DNA of 64,000 bases from Burkholderiales bacterium (GTDB lineage: Bacteria > Pseudomonadota > Gammaproteobacteria > Burkholderiales > Casimicrobiaceae), in the NCBI GenBank assembly GCA_025927765.1, contig JAICKU010000001.1, positions 1 to 64,000 of the forward strand. The letters are read 5' to 3'. Positions within the stretch are counted from its first letter, which is position 1. Each line of letters starts with the position of its first letter. Shown in pieces: positions 17,783 to 26,020 of this stretch. The notes beneath the pieces were generated by a model, which saw only the letters and a program-made list of their open reading frames with translations, made no database searches and was not told the origin of the DNA. Both the position numbers and the translations under genes were made by a program.

Positions 17783-18730
17783 ATGAGCCGCGGCAAGCGC
17801 TCGCTCGTCGTCGTGACGGGTGCGATCGGGTTCATCGGCCGCGCGTACTGCGCGCGTGCCAAGGCGAACGGCGTCGAGGTGCGAAAGCTCGTGCGCAAGG
17901 CGCAGGCGGCCGGCGACGTCGGCGTCGATCTCGTGCGCGCCACCCCCGACCAACTCGTGCGGGCGCTCGACGGTGCGCGGGCGGTCGTGCATCTGGCCGC
18001 GCGCGTGCACGTGATGAACGAGACGCCGGGTGCGAACACCGAGGCAGCGTACCGCCTCGCGAACGTGGACGCCACCGAGCGGCTCGCGATCGCGGCCGTC
18101 ACCGCGGGCGCGCGCCGATTCGTGTTCGCCAGCACCGTCAAGGTGAACGGCGAAGCCACGTTGCCCGGACGCCCGTTCCGCCCGGGCGACGCGCCAGAGC
18201 CGCACGACGCGTATGCCCGAAGCAAGCTCGCGGCGGAACGTACGCTGGCCCAGGTGTCGAGCGGCACGTCGATGCTCGCGACGAATCTGCGCCTGCCGCT
18301 CGTGTACGGCGCAGGCGCGAAGGGCAATTTCCGGCGCCTGGTCGACGCGGTGGCCGCGCGCCGCGTGCTGCCCGTGGCCGGCATCGACAATCGCCGCTCC
18401 TTCGTCGGCCTCGACAACCTGCTCGATGCGATCGACGCCGTGCTCGCGGCCGAATCGGGCGTGCTCGGCACGCATTTCGTCGCCGATGCGCAGAGCGTGT
18501 CCACGCCCGACCTCGTGCGCGCGATCGCCGACGCGCTCGGCGTGCGCGCGCGACTCGTCGCCATCCCGCCGTCGATGCTGAAGCTCGCCGGCCTGATCTC
18601 GGGACGCGGCGACACGATCGCACGCCTCACCGATTCGCTCGAGGTCGACACGACATCGCTTGCCCGCGCCACGGCGTGGCGCCCGCGCCCGTTCGCGATC
18701 GACGCCGCGACACTCGCCCGCGACTTATAA
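17783..18730 (+). CDS. NAD-dependent sugar epimerase/dehydratase (extended SDR)
   Basis: A 315-residue extended short-chain dehydrogenase. The Rossmann motif reads TGAIGFIGR, close to the usual TGxxGxxG. The catalytic pair is Tyr and Lys in [11 protein letters not shown], and a Ser is in FASTVKVNG. The C-terminal half resembles UDP-hexose 4-epimerases used in O-antigen synthesis (WbpP/GalE-like). With the glycosyltransferase directly upstream, it likely supplies a nucleotide sugar for surface polysaccharide. The exact substrate is not determined. Its stop codon lies inside a perfect TATAAT that may serve rph. Confidence 0.88.
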   Translation: MSRGKRSLVVVTGAIGFIGRAYCARAKANGVEVRKLVRKAQAAGDVGVDLVRATPDQLVRALDGARAVVHLAARVHVMNETPGANTEAAYRLANVDATERLAIAAVTAGARRFVFASTVKVNGEATLPGRPFRPGDAPEPHDAYARSKLAAERTLAQVSSGTSMLATNLRLPLVYGAGAKGNFRRLVDAVAARRVLPVAGIDNRRSFVGLDNLLDAIDAVLAAESGVLGTHFVADAQSVSTPDLVRAIADALGVRARLVAIPPSMLKLAGLISGRGDTIARLTDSLEVDTTSLARATAWRPRPFAIDAATLARDL

Positions 18731-18731
18731 T
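18726..18731 (+). promoter_or_regulatory. rph: perfect TATAAT -10 candidate before rph
   Basis: TATAAT overlaps the stop codon of the epimerase. Such a string is rare in this GC-rich DNA. A transcript starting about seven bases later would have a leader of roughly 28 bases to the expected rph N-terminus. No good -35 box is seen. Confidence 0.45.
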
Positions 18732-18765
18732 TGACGGGCTTCCCGTCACGCTTTTTCCCGCCATC

Positions 18766-19506
18766 ATCGATCCCACGACGACTCCGCCTTCGCGCGCGTG
18801 CGGCCGGCGCGCCGACGCATTGCGCCCGCTGCGCATCACGCGCGCATTCACCAAACACGCCGAAGGCTCGGTGCTGATCGAGGCCGGCGACACGCGCGTG
18901 CTGTGCACGGCGAGCGTCGAGGAGACGGTGCCCGGGTTCCTCAAGGGCAAGGGGCAGGGCTGGGTGACCGCCGAATACGGGATGTTGCCGCGCGCGACGA
19001 ACACGCGCACGCGGCGCGAAGCGGCCGAAGGCCGGCAATCGGGGCGCACGCAGGAGATCCAGCGTCTGATCGGGCGCTCTCTGCGCAGCGTGATCGACCT
19101 CGCGAAGCTCGGCGAGCGTACGGTTCGCATCGACTGCGACGTGCTGCAGGCCGACGGCGGCACGCGCTGCGCGTCGATCACGGGCGCGTACGTGGCGCTC
19201 GTCGACGCGATGCGGTGGCTGCGTGCGCGTGACCTGCTCGTCGCGGATCCCGTGCGCGACGCGGTGGCGGCGGTGTCGGTGGGCGTCGTCGCCGGCGTGC
19301 CGCTGCTCGACCTCGACTACGCCGAGGATTCGCGCTGCGACACGGACATGAACGTCGTCATGACCGGCCGCGGTGGCCTCGTTGAAGTGCAGGGGACCGC
19401 CGAGCGCGAGCCGTTCACGCGTGCGCAGTTCGACGCGCTGCTGTCGCTCGCCGAGCGGGGCAACGTGCAGTTGCAGGACGCCCAGCGAGAGGCGCTCACG
19501 ACGTGA
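18766..19506 (+). CDS. rph: ribonuclease PH (start codon uncertain, possibly AUC)
   Basis: Phosphorolytic 3'-5' exoribonuclease that trims tRNA 3' ends. All conserved blocks are present: [52 protein letters not shown] and DMNVVMTG...VQGTAE. The frame is open far upstream, but there is no ATG, GTG or TTG near the position where relatives start (before the GRRADALRP motif). Candidates are ATC at 18763/18766 (which gives a normal-length protein of 246 residues), GTG at 18676 (30 codons longer and inside the epimerase) and TTG at 18820 (which loses the conserved N-terminus). The stop overlaps the rdgB start (GTGA). Confidence 0.9.
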   Translation: MDPTTTPPSRACGRRADALRPLRITRAFTKHAEGSVLIEAGDTRVLCTASVEETVPGFLKGKGQGWVTAEYGMLPRATNTRTRREAAEGRQSGRTQEIQRLIGRSLRSVIDLAKLGERTVRIDCDVLQADGGTRCASITGAYVALVDAMRWLRARDLLVADPVRDAVAAVSVGVVAGVPLLDLDYAEDSRCDTDMNVVMTGRGGLVEVQGTAEREPFTRAQFDALLSLAERGNVQLQDAQREALTT

Positions 19507-20102
19507 TCGACACGCTCGTGCTGGCGTCGAACAACGCCGGCAAGCTGCGCGAATTCCGCCGGTTGCTCGAGCCGCTCGGCATCGCCGTGGTGCCGCAGGC
19601 GGAACTCGGCATCGCCGAGGCCGACGAACCTCACGTGACGTTCATCGAGAATGCGCTTGCGAAGGCGCGGCATGCGAGTGCGGCGAGCGGGCTGCCGGCG
19701 CTCGCCGACGATTCGGGCGTGTGCGTCGACGCGCTCGGCGGTGCGCCCGGCGTGCACAGCGCGCGCTACGCGGGCGAGCCGAAATCGGATGCGCGCAACA
19801 ACGAAGCGCTCGTCGCGGCGTTGCGCGGCATCGCCGATCGGCGCGCGCACTATTACTGCGTGCGGGTGCTCGTGCGCCGCGCCGACGACCCCGAGCCGAT
19901 CGTTGCCGAAGGCGCGTGGCATGGTCGCATCGTCGATGCGCCGCGCGGCGGCGGCGGCTTCGGCTACGACCCGCATTTCGAGGACGACGCGACGGGGATG
20001 ACGGGCGCCGAGTTGCCGCTCGAGCGCAAGAATGCGCTGTCGCACCGCGGGCAGGCGATGCGGCGGCTGATCGCGCAGCTCGAGGCGATGCGCGCGCGAT
20101 GA
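19503..20102 (+). CDS. rdgB: non-canonical purine NTP pyrophosphatase (RdgB/HAM1 family)
   Basis: A 199-residue enzyme that hydrolyses ITP, dITP and XTP to monophosphates, keeping deaminated purines out of nucleic acids. Conserved motifs are [12 protein letters not shown] at the N-terminus, [25 protein letters not shown] in the middle and GFGYDPHF near the C-terminus, including the catalytic Asp in DDSG. The GTG start overlaps the rph stop by four bases, giving the rph-rdgB pair widespread in proteobacteria. hemW follows 25 bases later. Confidence 0.96.
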   Translation: MIDTLVLASNNAGKLREFRRLLEPLGIAVVPQAELGIAEADEPHVTFIENALAKARHASAASGLPALADDSGVCVDALGGAPGVHSARYAGEPKSDARNNEALVAALRGIADRRAHYYCVRVLVRRADDPEPIVAEGAWHGRIVDAPRGGGGFGYDPHFEDDATGMTGAELPLERKNALSHRGQAMRRLIAQLEAMRAR

Positions 20103-20127
20103 CGAACATGATTGGGGTGCGCATCGC

Positions 20128-21441
20128 ATGAGCGTCATCGCGACGATCGAGGCGGGGAGCCTTCTGCGGCCGAGCTTCACCGCGCTGCCGCCGCTCGCGC
20201 TGTACGTGCATGTCCCGTGGTGCCTGCGCAAGTGCCCGTACTGCGACTTCAATTCGCACGAGCTTCGCGCAGCCGGCTCCGTGCAGGACGCTCTGCCCGA
20301 GGACGCGTACGTGGACGCGCTGATCGCCGACCTCGAGCGCGCGCTGCCGTCGATCTGGGGACGGATCGTCGGCAGCGTGTTCATCGGCGGCGGTACGCCG
20401 AGCCTGCTGTCGGCCGCCGCGATCGATCGCTTCCTCGGTGCGGTGCGTGCGCGCGTTTCGGTGCGTCCCGATGCCGAGATCACGCTCGAGGCGAATCCCG
20501 GCACGTTCGAGCGCGCGCGCTTCGCGGGTTACTTCGCCGCGGGCGTGAACCGGCTGTCGCTCGGCGTGCAGAGCTTCGACGACCGCTTCCTGAAAGTGCT
20601 CGGCCGCGTGCACGGCGCGGACGAAGCGCGACGCGCGGCGGAATCGGCGCTGATGATCTTCGGCAACGTCAATCTCGATCTCATGTACGCGCTGCCGGGC
20701 CAGATGCCCGACGACGCAGCGCGCGACGTGTCCTCGGCGCTGTCGTTCGCGCCGCCGCATCTTTCGTTCTATCAGTTGACGCTCGAGCCGAACACGCTCT
20801 TCCACCGTCATCCGCCGTCGTTGCCCGATGACGAGACGGCAGCCGACATCGAGGACGAGGTGCAGGCGATGCTCGGACGCGCGGGGTACGGGCATTACGA
20901 GACGTCGGCGCACGCGAAGCCGGGCTGGCAGTGCCGGCACAACGTCAATTACTGGCGCTTCGGCGATTACCTCGGCATCGGCGCAGGCGCGCATTCGAAG
21001 CTGTCGTTTCCCGATCGCGTCATGCGCGAGATCCGATGGAAGCAGCCGAAGCGCTATCTCGAAGCGGTGACGCAGGGCACGCCCGTGCAGGAGAGCGTCG
21101 AAGTGTCGCGAGGGGACCTGCCGTTCGAGTTCATGCTGAATGCGCTGCGCCTCACCGCGGGAGTGCCCGCGTCGCTGTTCGTCGAGCGCACGGGATTGCC
21201 GCTGTCGGTGATCGCGCAGCCGATCGCCGAGGCGACGCGCAAGGGCCTGCTCGACCCGGATCCGGCGCTGCTTGCGCCCACGCTCCTCGGCCGCCGCTTC
21301 CTGAACGACCTGCAGGAGCTCTTCCTGCCCGAAAAGGCAGCGTCACAAAAAGTAGGGTCGGACTCTACTTTTGTGGCGCGCGACTCTGCGCTTTCGCCCG
21401 CTCGCATGCAAGTCGGATCCGACCCTACCTTTCCGCGATGA
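20128..21441 (+). CDS. hemW: HemW, radical SAM heme chaperone (coproporphyrinogen oxidase-like)
   Basis: A 437-residue radical SAM protein. The 4Fe-4S cysteines are C32, C36 and C39 in WCLRKCPYCDF, followed by GGGTPS and the HemN-type C-terminal domain. The CxxxCxxC spacing with CDFNSH identifies HemW, which inserts heme into respiratory proteins, rather than the true oxidase HemN. The normal C-terminus is RRFLNDLQELFLP. After it come about 33 extra residues encoded by repeat R3, containing VGSDSTF and VGSDPTF. The stop codon overlaps the next start (ATGA). The extension is unlikely to be needed for function but should be translated. Confidence 0.95.
   Translation: MSVIATIEAGSLLRPSFTALPPLALYVHVPWCLRKCPYCDFNSHELRAAGSVQDALPEDAYVDALIADLERALPSIWGRIVGSVFIGGGTPSLLSAAAIDRFLGAVRARVSVRPDAEITLEANPGTFERARFAGYFAAGVNRLSLGVQSFDDRFLKVLGRVHGADEARRAAESALMIFGNVNLDLMYALPGQMPDDAARDVSSALSFAPPHLSFYQLTLEPNTLFHRHPPSLPDDETAADIEDEVQAMLGRAGYGHYETSAHAKPGWQCRHNVNYWRFGDYLGIGAGAHSKLSFPDRVMREIRWKQPKRYLEAVTQGTPVQESVEVSRGDLPFEFMLNALRLTAGVPASLFVERTGLPLSVIAQPIAEATRKGLLDPDPALLAPTLLGRRFLNDLQELFLPEKAASQKVGSDSTFVARDSALSPARMQVGSDPTFPR
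21346..21435. repeat. palindromic GGGTCGGA-type element, copy R3, inside hemW
   Basis: The left part AAAAAGTAGGGTCGGACTC continues into TACTTTTG and is itself nearly palindromic. The right part is AAGTCGGATCCGACCCTACC. The whole element lies in the hemW reading frame and codes for the C-terminal extension, including two VGSD peptides. Confidence 0.85.
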
Positions 21442-21608
21442 AGCGCGCGAAGCTCCACCCGGTGCCGAAGCCGCGCAATCCGGTGGCGCGCTCGCCGTTG
21501 ATGCGCAAGGGGGGCGCGCACGGCAAGACGCGCAGCGCCGAACGGCGGCAGGCGAACGTCGCGCTTCGGAAGCTCGTGCGCGATCCGAAGGCATTCGAGG
21601 GATCATGA
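21438..21608 (+). CDS. small basic protein, hypothetical, between hemW and chaC
   Basis: A 56-residue, strongly basic protein (start MKRAKLHPVPKPRNPVARS). It is rich in Lys, Arg and Pro, with no membrane segment or cysteine. Both ends overlap neighbours by ATGA (hemW stop/start and its own stop/chaC start), which indicates real translation coupling. The composition suggests nucleic-acid or ribosome binding, but that is only a guess. No family is confidently recognised. Confidence 0.6.
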   Translation: MKRAKLHPVPKPRNPVARSPLMRKGGAHGKTRSAERRQANVALRKLVRDPKAFEGS

Positions 21609-22444
21609 GCGCGAAGGGCCGCCCCGAGCGCGAATTGCGCCCGCCGGGGGACAGCGCAGCGCGCGAGCCCGACGGGCCGCCCAAAGCGCGAGCACACGAA
21701 CGCGAGGCGCGAGACCCGTCGGTCCGGCCGCAAGCGTGGGGGGGTCGTCCAACGCTTTCTCGACGCGACCTCGAACTCGGACGCATGCGCGAGGTGTACG
21801 TCGAAGCGCTCGCCGAAGGGTACGCGCTGACCGACGAGGAACTGTCGGCGTCGCTCACCGCGACGCTCGCGAAGCGGCCGAAGGATGCCGGCTGGTGGGT
21901 GTTCGGCTACGGGTCGCTGTTGTGGAACCCGATCTTCCCGTTCGCCGAATCGCGCCGCGCACGCGTGCATGGGATGCACCGCCGCTTCTGCCTGTGGTCG
22001 CTCGCGTCGCGCGGTACCCCGAAGGCGCCGGGACTCGTGCTCGGCCTCGATCGCGGCGGCTCCTGCCAGGGCGTCATCTATCGATTGCATGGCGGTTGTG
22101 CGCTCGACGAACTGCACCTGCTTTGGCGTCGCGAGATGGTCACCGGCTCGTACAGCCCACGCTGGCTCGAGGTCGAAAGCGACGGCAAGCGCATCACGGC
22201 GCTCGGCTTCGTGGTACGTCGCGACCATTCGCAATACGCGGGACACCTGTCGATCGACATGCAGGCCGACGTCATCGCGCACGCATGCGGCGCCTTCGGC
22301 TCGTCGGCCGACTATCTCGAGCACACGCGCACCGCGCTCACCGGCTTCGGCATCACCGATCGCTACCTCGATCGGCTCGCGGCATGCGTCGCGGCGAAAG
22401 GCTGCGTCGCGTCGGCGGCGCGCCAAAGCGAAACCGCCCGCTGA
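21605..22444 (+). CDS. ChaC-type gamma-glutamylcyclotransferase
   Basis: A 279-residue protein with an arginine- and proline-rich, probably disordered N-terminus of about 50 residues and then the cyclotransferase fold. The substrate-binding motif YGSL is at 102-105 in WVFGYGSLLWNP, and the catalytic Glu is likely in LLWRREMVTGSY. ChaC enzymes degrade glutathione to 5-oxoproline and Cys-Gly. The gene overlaps the small basic gene by four bases and therefore sits in one translational unit with hemW. The N-terminal extension is longer than in typical ChaC proteins of about 220 residues. Confidence 0.9.
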   Translation: MSAKGRPERELRPPGDSAAREPDGPPKARAHEREARDPSVRPQAWGGRPTLSRRDLELGRMREVYVEALAEGYALTDEELSASLTATLAKRPKDAGWWVFGYGSLLWNPIFPFAESRRARVHGMHRRFCLWSLASRGTPKAPGLVLGLDRGGSCQGVIYRLHGGCALDELHLLWRREMVTGSYSPRWLEVESDGKRITALGFVVRRDHSQYAGHLSIDMQADVIAHACGAFGSSADYLEHTRTALTGFGITDRYLDRLAACVAAKGCVASAARQSETAR

Positions 22445-22451
22445 ACGTCGT

Positions 22452-23297
22452 TCAGCGGAACGCGAGGCATTGCACGCCGGCATCCTCGCCGTGGCGAGCG
22501 CATGCTTCGTCCAGCACGTGCAGCGCGAAATCGTGGAACGCGGTGCTGCCGAAACGTTGCGCTTCGTCGCGCGCGAGGCGTACGTCCTTGCGCAGCAGCC
22601 CGAGCGAAAACGTCGTGGTGGCGTCGCCCGTCATCATCCGCGCGACGTAGCTGTCGAAGAGCCGCCCCGACGCCGTGCCCTCGCGCAGCGCATCGGCGAC
22701 CTGTGCGGCGTCGAAGCCGAACGCGCGCGCCAGCAGGGTGCCGTTGACAAGGCCGAGCAGCGTACCCGCGATCATCGTCTGGTTGACGAGCTTCATCCGG
22801 TAGCCTGCGCCCGTCGCGCCGCACGGAACGAGGCGCGCACAGAACGTCTCGAGCAGCGGGCGAGCGCGCTCGATCACGCCCGCCGCTCCGCCGACGAACG
22901 CCGTCAGCGTTCCCGCGCGAGCGCCGCCGACGCCGCCGGTGACGGGTGCATCGATCACGTGCGCGCCGTGATCGGCTGCGAGCTTCGACGATGCCTCTGC
23001 GGTGCGCGGCGATGCGGTGGTCATGTCGACGAACTCCGCATCGCGTCGCGCGTGCGGCAGCATCCGATCGTGCAGGGCGCGCACGTCGTCGGGACCGCCA
23101 ACGATCGTGACGACGATGTCGGCTTGCCGCGCGAGTGCCTCCGGATCTGCGGCCCATGTCGCGCCTCGCGCGCGGAGCGGCGCGGCGCGCGCGGGATTCC
23201 GCGCCCACACGTGCAGCCGATGGCCGGCCGCGAGCGCGTGCTCCGCCATCGGCAGCCCCATGCGACCGAGACCGATCCAGCCGACGTCCCGCGTCAT
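22452..23297 (-). CDS. 3-hydroxyisobutyrate dehydrogenase-like NAD(P)-dependent reductase
   Basis: A 281-residue beta-hydroxyacid dehydrogenase. It has the dinucleotide motif WIGLGRMGLPMA at the N-terminus, the substrate-binding DAPVTGGVGGA, and the catalytic Lys in GYRMKLVNQ. Family members act on 3-hydroxyisobutyrate, tartronate semialdehyde or similar acids; the substrate is unresolved. It faces chaC tail to tail with a 7-base gap. Repeat R4 lies between its start and the UroD-like gene, so any promoter for this gene would overlap the repeat. Confidence 0.9.
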   Translation of the reverse strand: MTRDVGWIGLGRMGLPMAEHALAAGHRLHVWARNPARAAPLRARGATWAADPEALARQADIVVTIVGGPDDVRALHDRMLPHARRDAEFVDMTTASPRTAEASSKLAADHGAHVIDAPVTGGVGGARAGTLTAFVGGAAGVIERARPLLETFCARLVPCGATGAGYRMKLVNQTMIAGTLLGLVNGTLLARAFGFDAAQVADALREGTASGRLFDSYVARMMTGDATTTFSLGLLRKDVRLARDEAQRFGSTAFHDFALHVLDEACARHGEDAGVQCLAFR

Positions 23298-23341
23298 AGG
23301 GTCACACCTTACATTTCGCGAAAGTAGGGTCTGACCCCGAG
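23298..23341. repeat. degenerate GGGTCTGA-type element, copy R4
   Basis: A shorter, less symmetrical copy: AGGGTCACACC then CGCGAAAGTAGGGTCTGACCCC. The core and the AAAGTAGGGTC string match R2 and R3. It occupies the entire 45-base gap between two minus-strand genes. Confidence 0.65.
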
Positions 23342-23342
23342 A

Positions 23343-24350
23343 TCACGCGATTTCGCGCACGCTTCGTGCGCGCACCGCGCCGACGACGGTCGCGATCGCG
23401 TCGTCCGACACCGAGATCGGCACGACGCATCCCGGCCCCAGCATCAGCCGCCGGCCGTTCGTCTGCTCGATCGCATCGCGCACTTCGCGCTCGATCGCGC
23501 GCAGGTCGGGTTGCATCAGCGTGCCGTGCTCGTCGATGCCGCCGACCACGACGCGCCGAAAGCCCGCGACACCGTCACGCAGGTTCGGCTCGGACGTCCG
23601 GTCGTGCCAGTTCAGCATGTCCGTCGGATATTTCGCGAGGAGATCGAACATGACGTCGTCGCCGTGCGCGTGCAGCATGTTGAGCTTCGCCTTGCCTTTC
23701 ACGGCGGCGAAGATTTCGAGATCGAACGCCATGCCGAAGCGCTCGTATTCGGCCTGCGACAGATGCCGGAACGACGAGAGCTGCGAGGCGAAGAACATGC
23801 CGTGCGCACCGGCGTCGAGCGCATTGAGCGCGAAGCGTATGGTCACGTCGGTGATCACGCGCAGCGCGCGCTCCACCGCGTCGGAATGCTGGCGCAAATC
23901 CGCGAACAGCCGCTCGGTCGCGAGCTTGCGCGCGGTGGTGAGTGGACTGAACACCGTTTGCAGGATCGGCACGCTGCCGCCGAGCGCCTTCGCGGTAGCC
24001 GCGAGCGCGTCGTTCTGTCGCCGATAGTTGCCCTTCTGCACGTCGAGGTCGACGATCGCGAGCCAGTCGTCGGTGCGCGAAACGCGCGGCCGGACCACCT
24101 TGCGGGCCCCGTTGGGAGCGCCGTCGTAGGTGCTGACCGCGCCCCAGTCCTCGACACCGTAGGTGCCCGAGGGCATGAATTTGACGACGTCGAAATCCCA
24201 GCGCCGCTGCCAGTCGATCATGTGGCCCGCGAGCTTGCCGGGGTCCTGGTCGTCGTTCGGGAAGTGCCGCCACAGGGCCACCGGTGGCTGATCGACCGGC
24301 TCGCCGGCGATCGCGGCCTCGATGCGCTGCCAGTGATTCATCGGTTTCAT
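23343..24350 (-). CDS. UroD-superfamily protein (uroporphyrinogen decarboxylase-like / MtaA-like)
   Basis: A 335-residue TIM-barrel protein of the UroD superfamily. It lacks the N-terminal Arg-rich signature of true HemE, so it is probably not a heme enzyme. Instead it resembles the methyltransferase branch (MtaA/CmuA-like). There a zinc site is formed by an H-x-C pair and a later Cys; here the corresponding places read LHAHGD and GPGCVVP, so the first Cys may be replaced by His. Its start overlaps the stop of the fused ATPase gene (ATGA) and AGGAGC precedes it, tying it to the ABC transporter operon. A role in processing the imported compound, perhaps methyl transfer, is inference. Confidence 0.75.
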   Translation of the reverse strand: MKPMNHWQRIEAAIAGEPVDQPPVALWRHFPNDDQDPGKLAGHMIDWQRRWDFDVVKFMPSGTYGVEDWGAVSTYDGAPNGARKVVRPRVSRTDDWLAIVDLDVQKGNYRRQNDALAATAKALGGSVPILQTVFSPLTTARKLATERLFADLRQHSDAVERALRVITDVTIRFALNALDAGAHGMFFASQLSSFRHLSQAEYERFGMAFDLEIFAAVKGKAKLNMLHAHGDDVMFDLLAKYPTDMLNWHDRTSEPNLRDGVAGFRRVVVGGIDEHGTLMQPDLRAIEREVRDAIEQTNGRRLMLGPGCVVPISVSDDAIATVVGAVRARSVREIA

Positions 24351-26020
24351 CAGAGCTCCTGGGAGGCGAGCGCGGGTTCGCGCTTGCCGAGATAGGCATC
24401 CTGCACGGCAGGATCGTGCAGCAGCGCCTGCGCTTCGCGATCGAGCACGATCACGCCGTTGCGAATCACGTAGCCGCGATCCGCGATCGACAGCGCGAGC
24501 GTCGCGTTCTGCTCGACCATGAACACCGACACGCCCTGCGTGCGGATCGTCGCGATCATCTCGAGCACGCGCTCGACGTAGATGGGTGCGAGTCCCATCG
24601 TCGGCTCGTCCATGCAGATCAGTTGCGGGCGGTTCATCAGCGCACGCGCCATCGCGAGCATCTGCTGCTCGCCGCCGCTCATCGTGCCGGCGAGTTGCGC
24701 GCGGCGCTCGCCGAGCCGCGGAAAGATGTTGTACATGCGGTCGAGGTCGAGGCGGATCTCGGCGGCGTCGTGGCGCAGGTACGCGCCCATCCGCAGGTTC
24801 TCCTCGACGCTCATCGCGGGAAACACGCGTCGCGCTTCCGGCACCGAGGCGAGACCCTGCCGGATACGCGCGGACGTCGGCGAGCGCGTCGCGTCGACGC
24901 CGCACACGAACACGCTGCCGGCCGTCGGCTTCACGAGACCGAGGATGGTCTTCATCGTCGTCGACTTGCCCGACGCGTTGCCGCCGAGCAGGCACACGAT
25001 CTCGCCTTCGTCGACATGCAGCGACACCTTCGACAACGCCTGCACGGGACCATAGAACGCGTCCACATCGCGCAGTTCGAGCAGGCGTGCTCGCGGCGCG
25101 GCGCCGCCGGTTGCGGAAGTCGTCGTCGGCGGCGCGGTTCGGGGCTTCGGCGGCGCCTGCGCGTCGATGTCCGGCGCACGCCCGAGATAGGCTTCGATGA
25201 CCGCGGGATTGCGCTGCACGTCGGCGGGCTTGCCTGCGGCGATGATGCGGCCGTTGTCGAGCACGACCACGCGATCCGACAGCGTCATCACGAGGTCGAG
25301 CTTGTGCTCGATCAGAAGCACGGTGAGGCCCTCGCGGCGAATCGCGGCGATCTGCTCGAGCACCTCCTGCGTCTCGGTCGGGTTCATGCCCGCCGTCGGT
25401 TCGTCGAGCAGAAGCAGCCGGGGCCCCAGCGCGAGCGCGCGGCCGATTTCCGTGCGGCGCCGGTTTGCGTACGACAACGAATACGCGTACTGATGACGCC
25501 GCGGCAGCAGGCGCTCGCCGAAGCGGGACAGTTGTTTGTCGACCGCCGCACGCGCGGCGTCTTCCTCGCGCTGCACGCGCCTGGAACGCCCGAGCGCCAC
25601 GCCGGTCTCGGCGACGAGCGCGAGCCAGCGCGCGAGCGGCATGTCGCGCAACGTCGGCAGCGGGCGCTGCACGTCGAGGCGCGTGTGCATGCCGACGAGC
25701 AGGTTCTCCTCGACGGTCATGTTGCCGAACACGCGCCCGTTCTGGAACGTGCGCGCGAGGCCGCGCGTCGCGATGCGATCCGGCGGGAGGCCGGTGATCG
25801 GCTTTCCGTCGAGGATGACCTCGCCGGCGTCGGGCTGCAGCTGTCCGCTCACGAGGTTGAACGTCGTCGTCTTGCCCGAGCCGTTGGGCCCGATGATGCT
25901 GACGATCTGCCCGGGGTCGACGCGAAACGAAACGTCGTCGACGGCGCGCACGCCGCCGAAATGCTTGACGAGGTGGCGGACCTCGAGGAGCGGCTCGCCG
26001 TTGGCGTGTGATGCCGCCAT
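24350..26020 (-). CDS. fused LivG-LivF ATPase of a branched-chain amino-acid-type ABC transporter
   Basis: A 556-residue protein with two complete ABC domains that are normally separate LivG and LivF subunits. Domain 1 (about 10-280) has Walker A GPNGSGKT (44-51), Walker B LLLLDEP and the LivG-type C-terminal VIEAYLG. Domain 2 (about 313-545) has Walker A GGNASGKS, signature MSGGEQQ and Walker B LICMDEP. A linker rich in Pro, Thr and Ala (about 282-312) joins them. The signature of domain 1 reads LSYANRR instead of the usual LSYGQQR, so one composite ATP site may be weak. The start overlaps the permease stop (TAATG) and the stop overlaps the UroD-like start, so all are co-translated. Confidence 0.95.
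   Translation of the reverse strand: MAASHANGEPLLEVRHLVKHFGGVRAVDDVSFRVDPGQIVSIIGPNGSGKTTTFNLVSGQLQPDAGEVILDGKPITGLPPDRIATRGLARTFQNGRVFGNMTVEENLLVGMHTRLDVQRPLPTLRDMPLARWLALVAETGVALGRSRRVQREEDAARAAVDKQLSRFGERLLPRRHQYAYSLSYANRRRTEIGRALALGPRLLLLDEPTAGMNPTETQEVLEQIAAIRREGLTVLLIEHKLDLVMTLSDRVVVLDNGRIIAAGKPADVQRNPAVIEAYLGRAPDIDAQAPPKPRTAPPTTTSATGGAAPRARLLELRDVDAFYGPVQALSKVSLHVDEGEIVCLLGGNASGKSTTMKTILGLVKPTAGSVFVCGVDATRSPTSARIRQGLASVPEARRVFPAMSVEENLRMGAYLRHDAAEIRLDLDRMYNIFPRLGERRAQLAGTMSGGEQQMLAMARALMNRPQLICMDEPTMGLAPIYVERVLEMIATIRTQGVSVFMVEQNATLALSIADRGYVIRNGVIVLDREAQALLHDPAVQDAYLGKREPALASQEL

Noticed and set aside
18731-18736. TTGACG as a -35 box for rph
   Set aside because: No -10-like sequence lies 16-18 bases downstream, and the TATAAT overlaps it at its upstream side instead.
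18798-19232. GTG at 18798 as an alternative rph start
   Set aside because: It is in a different frame and yields an arginine-rich protein without RNase PH motifs.
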